From an uncultured Draconibacterium sp. (GTDB lineage Bacteria > Bacteroidota > Bacteroidia > Bacteroidales > Prolixibacteraceae): a DNA stretch of 64,000 bases. The notes beneath the pieces were generated by a model, which was given only the letters and a program-made list of their open reading frames with translations, did no database searches and had not been told where the DNA came from. Of the stretch, positions 16,669-26,374 are shown piece by piece. How positions within the stretch are numbered: position 1 is the stretch's first letter; the number at the start of each line of letters is the position of its first letter. The position numbers and the translations under genes are program-made. The stretch spans positions 1,770,501 through 1,834,500 of the forward strand of contig NZ_OY781365.1 in assembly GCF_963676815.1 (NCBI RefSeq), in the 5' to 3' direction.

Positions 16669-18051
16669 ATGAAAAACTTTCTGGGTAAAATAAAATTTTA
16701 TACACTACTGTTTGCTGTTTTGGGCCGGTTTTCGGCAGAAGCGCAAAACGGCAATCCGCTTCAATTTTTGTCCGAAGTAAGTCAATCTTCACTGGCTAAT
16801 CCTGCTTTTCAAAATCAAAGTGAAAAACTAATAATTGGCCTGCCAGTTTTATCTGGCGCATCATTAAAGTGGAATGCCAACTTTTCGCCCGATTATATTT
16901 TCTCCGAAAATTTCTCTTATAGTTTCGACCGCTTTTATAATTCGTTGGGCGAACCCGGAGAAGCCGCAGCTATCGCCACACTACCAATCATTTATTTAAG
17001 TTTAAAAAGCAACAAACAAACTTTCGGGCTCTCGCTTTCAGAACGTATATTGGTTTCGGGAAATTTCGATCATGAATTTCTTAAATTTATAGACCAGGGA
17101 CTTGTTCCTTTTTATGGACATGAGGAGGAATATGGCCCCATCTCGTTAAAAACTCACTTGTTTAAAGAATTGGCCTTTTCGTATTCACGGCAGGTTAATA
17201 AAAAATTAAGCCTCGGAATTCGTACAAAGGTATTGTTCGGTCAGTTTTTTTACGACATCGAAAACATGAATTTGACTGTTCAAACCGATGAAGCCAAACA
17301 ACTTCTTCAAATAATACCAAGCGGAACATATCGGGTTTCGGGTCCAATTGATGTGCAACATCATCCACTTGAGAATAAAACTACCGTTAAACCCGATCTT
17401 AGTGCCGGTGATTATTTTTTTAAGTTTAAGAATATGGGGGCGGGCATTGATTTGGGCTTTTCTTATGCACTCAGCAAACAAACCTCCATTTCAGTAGCGA
17501 TTGCCGATCTTGGCTTCACTTCATTAAAATACAGGTCTTACGACAATACTTTTTCAGGCTCAATCGACTACCACATAAACGATCTTTATCAATCTACTGA
17601 TCCCGGTTCTTCCAACTATTTTGAACCAAAAGAAGCTTTACTGGCCCTTTCCGATTCGTTGCCTTATATAACATCAGCCGAAGCTTTTACTCAGCGTCAG
17701 TATGAGCTGCTTCCGATAAAGCTAAACCTAATGGCTACACACCGCCTAAACGATAGAATGAAACTGAATTTTTCCGACAACCTGACTTATTATAGTGGAG
17801 AATCAAATAACTATTTGTCGGCCTATTTTAATATTCTTCTGGGAACGCGTTTTGAGCTAAGTAGCGGGTTAAACCTGTATAATGCCGAACAATTACTACC
17901 TGGTTTTGCTTGTAGTTATACCGGAAAAAGTGTGCAAGTTTTTCTTGCTACCAATAATATTTACAAGCTGGTGCAACCGAGTAAAGCAAAAAATTTAAAT
18001 TTGTGCTTTGGTGTAAACTTATTATTTTCCACACAGCCAAAATTGTATTAA
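16669..18051 (+). CDS. DUF5723 outer-membrane beta-barrel protein
   Basis: A 460-residue exported protein with a signal peptide ending at AEAQN (about residue 26). The sequence alternates short hydrophobic and polar beta-strands throughout (KLSLGIRTKVLFGQF, KQTSISVAIADLGF, LSSGLNLYNAEQ), as in the DUF5723 and FadL/PorV-like barrels of Bacteroidota. Function is unknown. It is 3 bp upstream of a DUF4834 gene. Confidence 0.75.
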   Translation: MKNFLGKIKFYTLLFAVLGRFSAEAQNGNPLQFLSEVSQSSLANPAFQNQSEKLIIGLPVLSGASLKWNANFSPDYIFSENFSYSFDRFYNSLGEPGEAAAIATLPIIYLSLKSNKQTFGLSLSERILVSGNFDHEFLKFIDQGLVPFYGHEEEYGPISLKTHLFKELAFSYSRQVNKKLSLGIRTKVLFGQFFYDIENMNLTVQTDEAKQLLQIIPSGTYRVSGPIDVQHHPLENKTTVKPDLSAGDYFFKFKNMGAGIDLGFSYALSKQTSISVAIADLGFTSLKYRSYDNTFSGSIDYHINDLYQSTDPGSSNYFEPKEALLALSDSLPYITSAEAFTQRQYELLPIKLNLMATHRLNDRMKLNFSDNLTYYSGESNNYLSAYFNILLGTRFELSSGLNLYNAEQLLPGFACSYTGKSVQVFLATNNIYKLVQPSKAKNLNLCFGVNLLFSTQPKLY

Positions 18052-18054
18052 AAA

Positions 18055-18327
18055 ATGACTTTATTTATTACACTATACATCGTAAACTTCCTTAGAACCC
18101 TTGTAATAATTGCTGTAATCTACTTCGGATTCCGCTTTGTTATGCGCTATCTTTTCCCTAAAATTATCGACAAAGGGATGAAAAACATGCAGCAAAAGAT
18201 GCGCGAACAACAACGCCAGCAGCAACCGAAGCGCCCTGAAGGAGAAGTTACGGTTGAAAACCGGCGGTCAAATCAAAGGAACAACCCGGACAATGGCGAA
18301 TACGTTGACTTTGAAGAAGTAGATTAG
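18055..18327 (+). CDS. DUF4834 small membrane protein
   Basis: A 90-residue protein with one N-terminal membrane helix (about residues 5-32), a Lys/Arg/Gln-rich cytoplasmic middle (KMREQQRQQQPKRPEGEV) and the typical acidic end GEYVDFEEVD. This is the DUF4834 pattern, a small conserved Bacteroidota family of unknown role. Translationally close to the preceding barrel gene. Confidence 0.85.
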   Translation: MTLFITLYIVNFLRTLVIIAVIYFGFRFVMRYLFPKIIDKGMKNMQQKMREQQRQQQPKRPEGEVTVENRRSNQRNNPDNGEYVDFEEVD

Positions 18328-18374
18328 AACAAGGCAAAAGGAGAAAGTTAAAAGGCAAAAATGTCAAAAGTTTC

Positions 18375-18413
18375 TGTCATCCCGACGAGGAACGAGGAGA
18401 GATCCTTTACAGA
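18375..18413. repeat. Truncated copy of the dispersed palindromic repeat
   Basis: The segment beginning TGTCATCCCGACGAGGAACG, followed by GAGAGATCC, resembles the left half of the repeat at 3388-3452; the right half with TCGAAATGACA is missing. Confidence 0.45.
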
Positions 18414-18650
18414 TTAGAACTAATTGCCATCTATCAGTCTCAATTTCCAAAACACCGTGTTCAGATTTACAATTCAGCCATCTCACAGTCTCAGTGCCCA
18501 GTGCTCACAGTCTCAGCGCTCAATCTTCTTTCAATCTTAAAATCAATCTCCATTCAATCTAATCCAATCCCTCCAAACGAATCATCTTTAATCTTTAATC
18601 ACTAATCCTTAATCTTTAAGTACTCTCCCCTGTACTTTAGAATTTTATCC

Positions 18651-18658
18651 TATTTTTG
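18651..18658 (+). promoter_or_regulatory. -7 promoter element of glyS
   Basis: TATTTTTG, a full match to TAnnTTTG, 28 bp before the start codon; no -33 TTG at the usual distance. Confidence 0.45.
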
Positions 18659-18685
18659 CGTTCACAATTCAGAAATTATAGTTAG

Positions 18686-20221
18686 ATGGCACAGGAAGAT
18701 ATTTTCAAGAAATTAGTAGCACACTGTAAAGAATACGGTTATGTATTTCAATCGAGCGAGATTTACGATGGACTTGGAGCAGTGTACGATTACGGACAAA
18801 TGGGTGTTGAACTAAAAAACAACATCAAAAAATACTGGTGGGACAGCATGGTGTTGTTGCACGAAAATGTGGTTGGATTGGATTCAGCTATTTTTATGCA
18901 CCCCACAATTTGGAAAGCATCGGGCCACGTTGATGCTTTTAACGATCCGTTGATCGACAACAAAGACTCGAAAAAACGTTACCGTGCCGACGTACTTATT
19001 GAAGACCAACTGGCTAAGTACGAAGAAAAAATGAATAAAGAAGTAGCCAAAGCTGCAAAACGTTTTGGCGATGCTTTTGATGAAAAACAATTCCGCGAAA
19101 CCAATCCACGCGTACTTGCCAACCAGGAAAAATGGAACAATCTGCATAAACGTTTTTCAGATGCATTGAACGATAACGACCTGGCAGAATTAAAAAAGAT
19201 AATTGAAGACGAAGGTATTGTTTGCCCGATTTCAGGATCACGAAACTGGACCGATGTACGCCAGTTTAACCTGATGTTTTCAACCGAAATGGGATCGACT
19301 GCCGAAGGAGCTTCAAAAATTTTCCTTCGCCCGGAAACCGCACAGGGTATTTTTGTAAACTACCTGAATGTGCAAAAAACCGGACGCATGAAAATTCCGT
19401 TTGGCATTGCACAAATTGGTAAAGCTTTCCGTAACGAGATTGTAGCACGTCAGTTCATTTTCCGTATGCGCGAGTTCGAACAAATGGAAATGCAATTTTT
19501 TGTTCGCCCTGGCACCGAACTTGACTGGTTCGAAAAATGGAAAGCCACACGTATGAAATGGCACCGTGCCCTTGGTTTTGGCGACGAAAATTACCGTTTC
19601 CACGAACACGAAAAACTGGCCCATTATGCCAATGCTGCCGTTGACGTTGAATTTAAATTCCCATTCGGATTTAAAGAAGTGGAAGGAATTCACTCGCGTA
19701 CCGATTTCGACTTATCGCAACACGAAGAATATTCAGGTAAGAAAATTCGTTACTACGATCCTGAACTGGGTGAATCGTATGTTCCTTATGTTGTTGAGAC
19801 ATCGATTGGTGTCGACCGCATGTTCCTACAAGTAATTTCAGCAAGTTATTGCGAAGAGCAACTGGAAAAAGATACTCGTACTGTACTGAAATTGCCTCCG
19901 GTACTGGCTCCTGTAAAACTGGCAGTTATGCCGCTGGTAAAAAAAGACGGTCTGCCGGAAAAAGCCCGCGAAATTATCGACGAGCTGAAATTTGATTTCA
20001 ACTGCCAGTACGACGAAAAAGACTCGATCGGAAAACGTTACCGCCGCCAGGATGCCATTGGTACTCCGTTCTGCGTAACTGTCGATCACCAAACAAAAGA
20101 AGACAACACTGTGACCATCCGCTACCGCGACACGATGGAGCAAGAACGTGTTGCCATTACTGACCTTGGAAAAATTATTGGCGATGCGGTTAGCTATAAA
20201 GGGTTGTTTGGGAAGTTGTAA
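18686..20221 (+). CDS. glyS: Glycine--tRNA ligase (single-chain, class II)
   Basis: A 511-residue homodimeric-type glycyl-tRNA synthetase. The opening (IFKKLVAHCKEYGYVFQSSE, then GLGAVYDYGQMGVELKNN) is the classic start of this form. Class II motif 2 is FGIAQIGKAFRNEIVARQFIFRMREFEQME, and motif 3 is near SIGVDRMF. The C-terminal anticodon-binding domain begins around LAPVKLAVMPL. It charges tRNA-Gly. Monocistronic, with a -7 box upstream and a strong AT-rich hairpin after the stop. Confidence 0.96.
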   Translation: MAQEDIFKKLVAHCKEYGYVFQSSEIYDGLGAVYDYGQMGVELKNNIKKYWWDSMVLLHENVVGLDSAIFMHPTIWKASGHVDAFNDPLIDNKDSKKRYRADVLIEDQLAKYEEKMNKEVAKAAKRFGDAFDEKQFRETNPRVLANQEKWNNLHKRFSDALNDNDLAELKKIIEDEGIVCPISGSRNWTDVRQFNLMFSTEMGSTAEGASKIFLRPETAQGIFVNYLNVQKTGRMKIPFGIAQIGKAFRNEIVARQFIFRMREFEQMEMQFFVRPGTELDWFEKWKATRMKWHRALGFGDENYRFHEHEKLAHYANAAVDVEFKFPFGFKEVEGIHSRTDFDLSQHEEYSGKKIRYYDPELGESYVPYVVETSIGVDRMFLQVISASYCEEQLEKDTRTVLKLPPVLAPVKLAVMPLVKKDGLPEKAREIIDELKFDFNCQYDEKDSIGKRYRRQDAIGTPFCVTVDHQTKEDNTVTIRYRDTMEQERVAITDLGKIIGDAVSYKGLFGKL

Positions 20222-20254
20222 AAACTATAGCTCAATACTATAACCTCAAATTAT

Positions 20255-20295
20255 AATATGTGATAAAATTTATGCAATTTTATCACATATTATTT
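20255..20295 (+). terminator. glyS terminator, long AT-rich hairpin
   Basis: A perfect 16-bp inverted repeat AATATGTGATAAAATT/AATTTTATCACATATT with a 5-base loop, followed by ATTTTA. It separates glyS from the polysaccharide locus. Confidence 0.7.
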
Positions 20296-20324
20296 TATCA
20301 TAACGAACCAAAATTCCGAATACA

Positions 20325-22907
20325 ATGGATATTAAGTCGATTATAAAAGTCATAGTTCCTCATATTATTGCCATTTCGGCGATGATTATTGTCTCATCCA
20401 TATATTTTTCTCCGGCTTGGGAAGGCAAATCTTTACGGCAAGATGACATTGTTAAAAGCAAAGGTGGTATTAGGGACAGACTAGATTATAAAAAATATGA
20501 AAATAAAAGAGTATTATGGACAAATACCCGATTTTCAGGTATGCCGGATTTTTTAGGTGCACGTTATGAAAGCTCAAATAAATTAAGAAAAATATATTAC
20601 AAATTTGAAGATTTAGGATTTCCCACGGAAATTATCTTCTTGATTTGGTACATGCTTGGCTTTTACATTTTACTTCTGGCCTTTAGAGTAAATCCCTGGC
20701 TTGCACTTGCCGGAGCATTGGCCTTTGGTCTAACCTCATATAATCTAATTATAATTGAAGCAGGTCACTTCAAAAAAGTTAGAACTATTGCATTTATTGC
20801 ACCAACATTGGCTGGTGTTTTACTTACATTCAAGAGAAAGTATCTATGGGGATTCATATTGACATCTTTCTTTCTTGCCAATCAAATTGCCCACGATCAT
20901 GTTCAAATGAGTTACTACCTTTTGCTTGGCTTAATCTGCATCGGTTTTGTAGAATTATATCATCACATTCGTGAGAAAAGGTTGCTTGACTTTAGTAAGG
21001 CTGTGGGTCTGCTTTTCGTTGCTGCAGTTCTAGCTATCGGACCTAATTATTCAAAGCTATCGAATTTATATCGCTATAACAAACAATCAATTAGGGGGAA
21101 AAGTGAATTAACAGAAGGCAAAGAACACATAAAAACCAAAGGTGGTCTTGACCGCGACTATATTAATGCCTGGAGTAGTGGTCGCGCTGAAAGTATGATG
21201 CTTTTTGCGCCAAGAGTAAAGGGTGGTGCAAGTGCCTATGTAAAACAAGATCGCAGTTTGTTGAATAAGGTTGACCGCCGAATGCGTGAAACCATTGGAA
21301 ATATGAACCAATACTGGGGCGATCAAGGAGGTAGTGGTGGTCCTAATACGGCAGGTGCAGTAATCTTTACATTATTTATTATTGGACTATTTGTGATAAA
21401 AGGACCAATAAAACAAGGTATTCTCATTTCTGTAATATTATTTATATTCTTGTCATGGGGGAAATATTTTTCTGGCTTTACCGACTTATTCATCGATTAT
21501 GTTCCCTTATATAATAAATTCCGAACACCAGTATCAATACTTGCGGTTGCTGTAATATTCATTTCTTTTTTTGCATTCCTCACAGTTTCAAAAATCATTA
21601 ATAATCCTGAACTACTAAACAGGGAATCTAAAATTACAATAGGGAAAAAGAAACTGCCGTTATATTTGGCTGCAGGACTTGGTTTCATCGCTTTTCTTTT
21701 ACTAAATATTGCTTTTCCGCATCTTCTTAATCGATATATTAACGACCAGGAAATAACCATGTTCGATAACTATCGGCAGCAAGCTGGTGAAACGCAAATA
21801 AATGCGATTGTTTCTGCGCTCGAAAGTTTAAGGATTTCTGTTTTCCGTGCCGATTTTTTCCGAACTCTCCTCTTCGCTGCAGCTACTCTTTTTACATTCT
21901 ACCTATTTAACAAGCAAAAAATCAAAAATACAGTATTAATTGGCATGATAGGAGTTCTGGCATTGATAGATGTGTGGTCTATTGGACAACGTTATGTGAG
22001 CAAAGAAGATTTTACACGCCAAAATCTAATCGAACAGGAATATCTCTTAACCGATATAGATAAAGAAATTTTTGCACGCGAAATCCAAAATAATCCAGAA
22101 CTTGTTCAAAAAATTGAAGCCGCTTATCAAAAATTTCAACCCAAAACAGAAGTAGAAAAAGAAGACATTCAAAAGTATGTTATTCAGAAGAATACTTATT
22201 ACCGGGTGTACGACCTCACAACTTCGGCTTTTCAGGATAACCGGGCTTCAGGCTCGCATCGTTCTATTGGAGGTTATAGTGCTGCCAAATTACGCCGCTA
22301 TCAGGATTTGATTGAAAATCATATCATGAAAGGAAACATGCAGGTTTTAAACATGCTAAATGCTAAATACTTCATAACACAACAAGGATTACAAATAAAT
22401 CCAAATGTTATGGGACCTGCCTGGTTTGTCGATTCTGTGATTTGGGCAAAATCACCGGATGAAGAGATTAGTGCACTCGATAATATTAGAATTGCAAATG
22501 AAACAGTCATTAACGAAAAGTTTAAAACTGATGTTGGCAATTTCCAAAAATCAACACCAAACGATTCCATTTCTTTGCATCTTTACGAACCAGACCATTT
22601 GACGTACGAGACAAATACGTCAGGAAACCGGTTAGTTGTTTTTTCTGAAATTTACTATCCTGACTGGACAGTAACAATTGACGGTGAACCGGCAAACTAT
22701 ATAGAGGCAAACTACACACTTCGAGCGATGGTCGTTCCTGAAGGACACCACAAAATTGAGTTTGTATTTCAACCTACATATTACACTCAAGCTAATACAA
22801 TGTCAATGGTGTTTTATTATATTATCATAATAATGGTAGTAGCTCTGATTGGCTATTCTATTTTTCAAGAGGTTAAGAAATTAAAAACTCAAACTGACAA
22901 GGCGTAA
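20325..22907 (+). CDS. YfhO-family polytopic membrane protein (GT-C-like)
   Basis: An 860-residue protein with about 12 membrane helices and a large C-terminal extracytoplasmic region. The end is diagnostic of YfhO: LVVFSEIYYPDWTVTIDGEP followed by EANYTLRAMVVPEGHHKIEFVFQP and a final helix. YfhO proteins are GT-C-like and in Gram-positives take part in glycosylating wall or lipid-linked polymers. Here it heads the plus-strand arm of the polysaccharide locus and is 3 bp before a GT2 gene, so a lipid-linked sugar transferase role is possible. Confidence 0.88.
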   Translation: MDIKSIIKVIVPHIIAISAMIIVSSIYFSPAWEGKSLRQDDIVKSKGGIRDRLDYKKYENKRVLWTNTRFSGMPDFLGARYESSNKLRKIYYKFEDLGFPTEIIFLIWYMLGFYILLLAFRVNPWLALAGALAFGLTSYNLIIIEAGHFKKVRTIAFIAPTLAGVLLTFKRKYLWGFILTSFFLANQIAHDHVQMSYYLLLGLICIGFVELYHHIREKRLLDFSKAVGLLFVAAVLAIGPNYSKLSNLYRYNKQSIRGKSELTEGKEHIKTKGGLDRDYINAWSSGRAESMMLFAPRVKGGASAYVKQDRSLLNKVDRRMRETIGNMNQYWGDQGGSGGPNTAGAVIFTLFIIGLFVIKGPIKQGILISVILFIFLSWGKYFSGFTDLFIDYVPLYNKFRTPVSILAVAVIFISFFAFLTVSKIINNPELLNRESKITIGKKKLPLYLAAGLGFIAFLLLNIAFPHLLNRYINDQEITMFDNYRQQAGETQINAIVSALESLRISVFRADFFRTLLFAAATLFTFYLFNKQKIKNTVLIGMIGVLALIDVWSIGQRYVSKEDFTRQNLIEQEYLLTDIDKEIFAREIQNNPELVQKIEAAYQKFQPKTEVEKEDIQKYVIQKNTYYRVYDLTTSAFQDNRASGSHRSIGGYSAAKLRRYQDLIENHIMKGNMQVLNMLNAKYFITQQGLQINPNVMGPAWFVDSVIWAKSPDEEISALDNIRIANETVINEKFKTDVGNFQKSTPNDSISLHLYEPDHLTYETNTSGNRLVVFSEIYYPDWTVTIDGEPANYIEANYTLRAMVVPEGHHKIEFVFQPTYYTQANTMSMVFYYIIIIMVVALIGYSIFQEVKKLKTQTDKA

Positions 22908-22910
22908 CAA

Positions 22911-23960
22911 ATGTTAAAGTACTCCATCATAGTTGCTGTTTATAATCGAACAGGAGAAGTAAAAGAACTTTTGGAAAGCGCGGAAAAACTTGATTTTGAA
23001 CGCAAAGAATTCGAGTTTCTTTTTGTTGATGACGGATCAAAAGACGGATTTCAAGATTTTATTGAAAGCTACAAGTCATCTTCAAATTTGCAAACAAGAG
23101 CCATCTACCAAGAAAACAAAGGCCCCGGAGAGGCGCGTAATAATGGAATGCGAAAGGCCAAAGGCCAATACTTTATTTTTGTTGATTCCGATTGTATGTT
23201 CCCGCCACATTGGCTACGCACTATCGACAACGATCTCAAAACATATAAGTACGAAGCTTTTGGCGGCCCCGATACCTGCCACGAATCATTCAGCCCTCTG
23301 TTAAAAGCCATTACATACTCAATGACATCTAAACTCGGTACCGGTGGTACACGAGGACAGAAAAAAAGTGTGGGTAAATTTTATCCTCGAAGTTTCAACA
23401 TGGGAATTCATCGAACAGTATTCGAAAATATTGGAGGAATGAATAAGTTACGACATGGTCAGGACATGGATTTTTCGCAGCGAATCTACGATGCTGGGTA
23501 CAAGGTGGGTTTGATTTACGATGCTTTTGTTTATCACAAACGACGTACAAGCCTATCGAAATTCTACCGCCAAATCTTTAATTGGGGAGTAGCACGAATT
23601 AACTTGTCCAATGCACATCCTTCAATGCTAAAATTAGTACATCTCCTTCCAGCCATGGTAGTTTTAGGCCTTATCGCATTAAGCATTTTTACGCTTTTCT
23701 TTCCAACATTAGGCGGATATCTCTGGACAATAACCGGAATTGTTTATTTGCTGATCATTCTTACAGCTCTTTTTCAATCCTTCTTTCAATATAAAAACCT
23801 AAAAGCTGCCTTACTTTCACCTATAACCTTAAATATACAAGTATTTGCCTATGGGTTTGGCTTACTAAAAGCACTTTGGCAAACAAAAGTGATGAGACGT
23901 AAAGAAGCGGAAGGATTTGTAAAAGGGTATTATGGGAAAAAGAAATTGGAAAGTCGATAA
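22911..23960 (+). CDS. Glycosyltransferase family 2 with C-terminal membrane segments
   Basis: A 349-residue GT-A glycosyltransferase. Residues 39-43 (VDDGS) bind nucleotide and residues 91-94 (VDSD) form the metal-binding DxD-like motif. The ...GQDMDFSQRIYDAGYKVGLI segment is the conserved acceptor-side ED-type loop. Two or three C-terminal membrane helices (about 240-330) anchor it to the inner membrane. Probably adds one sugar to a lipid-linked repeat unit. Donor and acceptor unknown. Confidence 0.9.
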   Translation: MLKYSIIVAVYNRTGEVKELLESAEKLDFERKEFEFLFVDDGSKDGFQDFIESYKSSSNLQTRAIYQENKGPGEARNNGMRKAKGQYFIFVDSDCMFPPHWLRTIDNDLKTYKYEAFGGPDTCHESFSPLLKAITYSMTSKLGTGGTRGQKKSVGKFYPRSFNMGIHRTVFENIGGMNKLRHGQDMDFSQRIYDAGYKVGLIYDAFVYHKRRTSLSKFYRQIFNWGVARINLSNAHPSMLKLVHLLPAMVVLGLIALSIFTLFFPTLGGYLWTITGIVYLLIILTALFQSFFQYKNLKAALLSPITLNIQVFAYGFGLLKALWQTKVMRRKEAEGFVKGYYGKKKLESR

Positions 23961-24055
23961 AACATTAGTTAATGACAAACACAGAGTACAGCGAATCAAT
24001 ATTAAAGATATAATTTCAAGAACAAAAAAACTCAAGGCTCGCAACAATTCATAAA

Positions 24056-25357
24056 ATGAATAAAAAAGTACTCATAATTACGTATTACTGGCCACCGGCG
24101 GGAGGACCGGGTGTTCAACGGGTACTCAAATTTGCCAAGTACCTACCTGAATTTGGCTGGGATCCTATTATCCTTACCGTTGCCAATGGAGAATACCCTG
24201 CCATTGATGAATCGCTGGCTAAGGACATTCCCAATAATTGTAAGGTATACAAAACCAAAGCACTCGAGCCTAACTTTTTCTACCGAAAATTTACGGGGAT
24301 GAAGTCAGGAGAAAAAATCCCCGTAGCCAACCTCGCGCAAAAAAATGTGAGCTGGAAAAAGAAACTGGCAAACTGGGTACGTTTAAACCTTTTTGTTCCC
24401 GATGCAAAAATTGGCTGGTTACCTTACGCAGTAAGTGAGGGAAAAAGAATCATAAAAAAGGAAAACCCGGATATCATCTTTTCATCTTCACCTCCACCTA
24501 CCGTGCACCTCATCGCAAAAAAGCTGGCCAAATGGAGTAAAATAAAATGGGTAGCCGATTTTCGCGATCCATGGACAAAAATACACTACCTGCAAAACCA
24601 AAAATTCAACCCAGTATCGAAAAGACGAAACGAAAGGCTCGAACGTGATGTAGTTTACAAATGCGACAAAGCCTCCTGTGTTAGTGACAATTTTATTAAT
24701 CTTATTACCGAAAATCGAAAAGATAAGTTTGAAATTATTACGAACGGATACGACATTGAAACAGATGGCATTGCCAAACCAGTCAAACCAAACGAAAAAT
24801 ATACAATTCTGTATATTGGAGGACTGACCTGGAATCGCTATTATAAGTCTTTCTTTATCTGGCTTATTGAATTAATAAATAATGGTAACTTGGATCGCAA
24901 TAAAGTTAGGATTAAATTAGCAGGTAGCATCGAGCCCACAATTAAAAGAGAAATTGAAGAGATGTTTAGTGAACTTAACATCCTTGACTTAGATGGTTAT
25001 CTTCCACATTCCGAAGCTATCTCCCTGATGCAGAAGGCCAATTTACTTTTACTTTTCCTTGAACAGGTTGAAGGTTACGAAGGCCACATTCCGGGAAAAC
25101 TTTTTGAATACCTTTCAACATGCAACCGAATACTTGGATTAGGTAATACCGGTGGCGAATCTTCGCAAATACTGGAAAATACAAATGCAGGAAAAATATT
25201 TGAGCCTCAAAATGAACATGAAATAAAAGAGTACATTATTACTGAGTTCGGCAACTGGCAAAATGGGAAAATAACGGAAATCAACTCCTCGAATATCGAT
25301 AAATTTTCAAGAAGACAACTTACAGAAAAACTGGCAATTTTATTTGAAAAGCTATGA
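24056..25357 (+). CDS. Glycosyltransferase family 4
   Basis: A 433-residue soluble GT-B transferase. The N-terminus KVLIITYYWPPAGGPGVQRV is a typical acceptor domain start. The donor-binding domain begins near YTILYIGGLTWNRYYKS and includes a GHIPGKLFEYLSTC motif with the glutamate of the family's EX7E-like region. It starts 95 bp after the GT2 gene and its stop overlaps the next start as ATGA, implying translational coupling with the C5-epimerase-like gene. Confidence 0.88.
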   Translation: MNKKVLIITYYWPPAGGPGVQRVLKFAKYLPEFGWDPIILTVANGEYPAIDESLAKDIPNNCKVYKTKALEPNFFYRKFTGMKSGEKIPVANLAQKNVSWKKKLANWVRLNLFVPDAKIGWLPYAVSEGKRIIKKENPDIIFSSSPPPTVHLIAKKLAKWSKIKWVADFRDPWTKIHYLQNQKFNPVSKRRNERLERDVVYKCDKASCVSDNFINLITENRKDKFEIITNGYDIETDGIAKPVKPNEKYTILYIGGLTWNRYYKSFFIWLIELINNGNLDRNKVRIKLAGSIEPTIKREIEEMFSELNILDLDGYLPHSEAISLMQKANLLLLFLEQVEGYEGHIPGKLFEYLSTCNRILGLGNTGGESSQILENTNAGKIFEPQNEHEIKEYIITEFGNWQNGKITEINSSNIDKFSRRQLTEKLAILFEKL

Positions 25358-26343
25358 AGAAAGTCTTATTTATGTTGAAGAAAATGATAGCAGATTTTAA
25401 ATCGCCCAAACAACGCTATCCGATTGTAAAAGACATGCACTCTTCCACCTTGGGAGATTATTACTTTGTTTTTAACGAAAACCGTGTATCTGCTGGTAAA
25501 GATCAGGCTTTAATAAATAAATTTGACGAAAACGGGATACCTATTAATAAAACTTACATTGATGTAAAAGACAAAGATTTTGTCTACTTCCCCATTTCTA
25601 TTGGTCAAATGGGGCTTGCAGTCTTCAACACCTATCTGAAAACGAAATCTGAAAAAGACAAAAACCGTTTCTTAAAGTATGCTGAATGGTTTTATACCAA
25701 TGCCGAAATATCTGATAATCTGGGGGCAAGATGGCTAACTGAAGTTAAACTTCCTGCTTATCGAACACCTGAAAACTGGCAGTCGGCCTTCTCGCAAAGC
25801 CGGGGTATTTCAATACTTCTCAGAGCTTATCAACTAACGGGCAAAGAAGAATATGCGAAGATGGCAGAGAAAGCACTTATTTCCTTTACAAAACCTGTCT
25901 CAGAGGGAGGAGTAACATCTCTTACGCAATGGGGTCCTTTTTATGAGGAATATACTTCTTCGGTCCCAACATTAGTGCTTAACGGAAAGATATTTGCGCT
26001 TTGCGGGCTTTACGACTTTGTACGTGTATTCCCGGAAAATGAACTTGCGCGCAAGTTATACGACGAGGGAATTGAAACTATTAAAAACTGTCTACATGCT
26101 TATGACATGGGATTCTGGTCGCGATACAATTTATGCGAAGCTTCATGGTATCCCAAAATCGATCCAGCTACTATATCGTATCAAAAGCTACATGTAACTC
26201 AGTTGAAAATGCTTTATCAATTAACTGATGAAAAAATTTTTGAAGATTACATGCTGAAGTTCGACAAACAAAATACTTTGTTTAATGCTTTTAGGATGTA
26301 CTTTATTAAATTCAGGGCGTTAAGAAAATTGGGGAGATTATAA
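25354..26343 (+). CDS. D-glucuronyl C5-epimerase-like protein
   Basis: A 329-residue protein resembling the C-terminal catalytic half of heparosan-glucuronate 5-epimerase (GLCE). Family landmarks in order: SQSRGISILLRAYQLTG (148-163), FYEEYTSSVPTLVLNGKIFA (196-215) running into LCGLYD, YDMGFWSRYNL (250-260) and SYQKLHVTQLKMLYQLT (275-291). The Tyr residues in these blocks align with the Tyr-rich active site of GLCE. It lacks a signal peptide and the long N-terminal region of animal enzymes. The expected reaction is conversion of D-glucuronate residues to L-iduronate in a polymer or lipid-linked oligosaccharide. Coupled by ATGA overlap to the GT4 gene. The family call is strong; the exact uronate substrate is inference. 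Confidence 0.78.
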   Translation: MKKVLFMLKKMIADFKSPKQRYPIVKDMHSSTLGDYYFVFNENRVSAGKDQALINKFDENGIPINKTYIDVKDKDFVYFPISIGQMGLAVFNTYLKTKSEKDKNRFLKYAEWFYTNAEISDNLGARWLTEVKLPAYRTPENWQSAFSQSRGISILLRAYQLTGKEEYAKMAEKALISFTKPVSEGGVTSLTQWGPFYEEYTSSVPTLVLNGKIFALCGLYDFVRVFPENELARKLYDEGIETIKNCLHAYDMGFWSRYNLCEASWYPKIDPATISYQKLHVTQLKMLYQLTDEKIFEDYMLKFDKQNTLFNAFRMYFIKFRALRKLGRL

Positions 26344-26374
26344 AAAAACTATTTTATATTATTGAAAATCTACG

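Larger units (their letters stand above)
18328..18685. other. Low-complexity intergenic region upstream of glyS
   Basis: Holds a truncated dispersed repeat (18375-18413), then CT/AT-rich low-complexity sequence with irregular AATCTT and CAGTCTCA words. A -7 box TATTTTTG at 18651-18658 lies 28 bp before the glyS start. No gene was seen. Confidence 0.5.

Noticed and set aside
18440..18640. Irregular repeats of AATCTT and CAGTCTCA that could suggest a CRISPR or tandem array
   Set aside because: Units vary in length and sequence and there are no constant repeats with unique spacers; it is low-complexity intergenic DNA.
19313..19693. A 126-codon minus-strand frame within glyS
   Set aside because: Mirror frame of a strongly conserved synthetase; no start context or family features.
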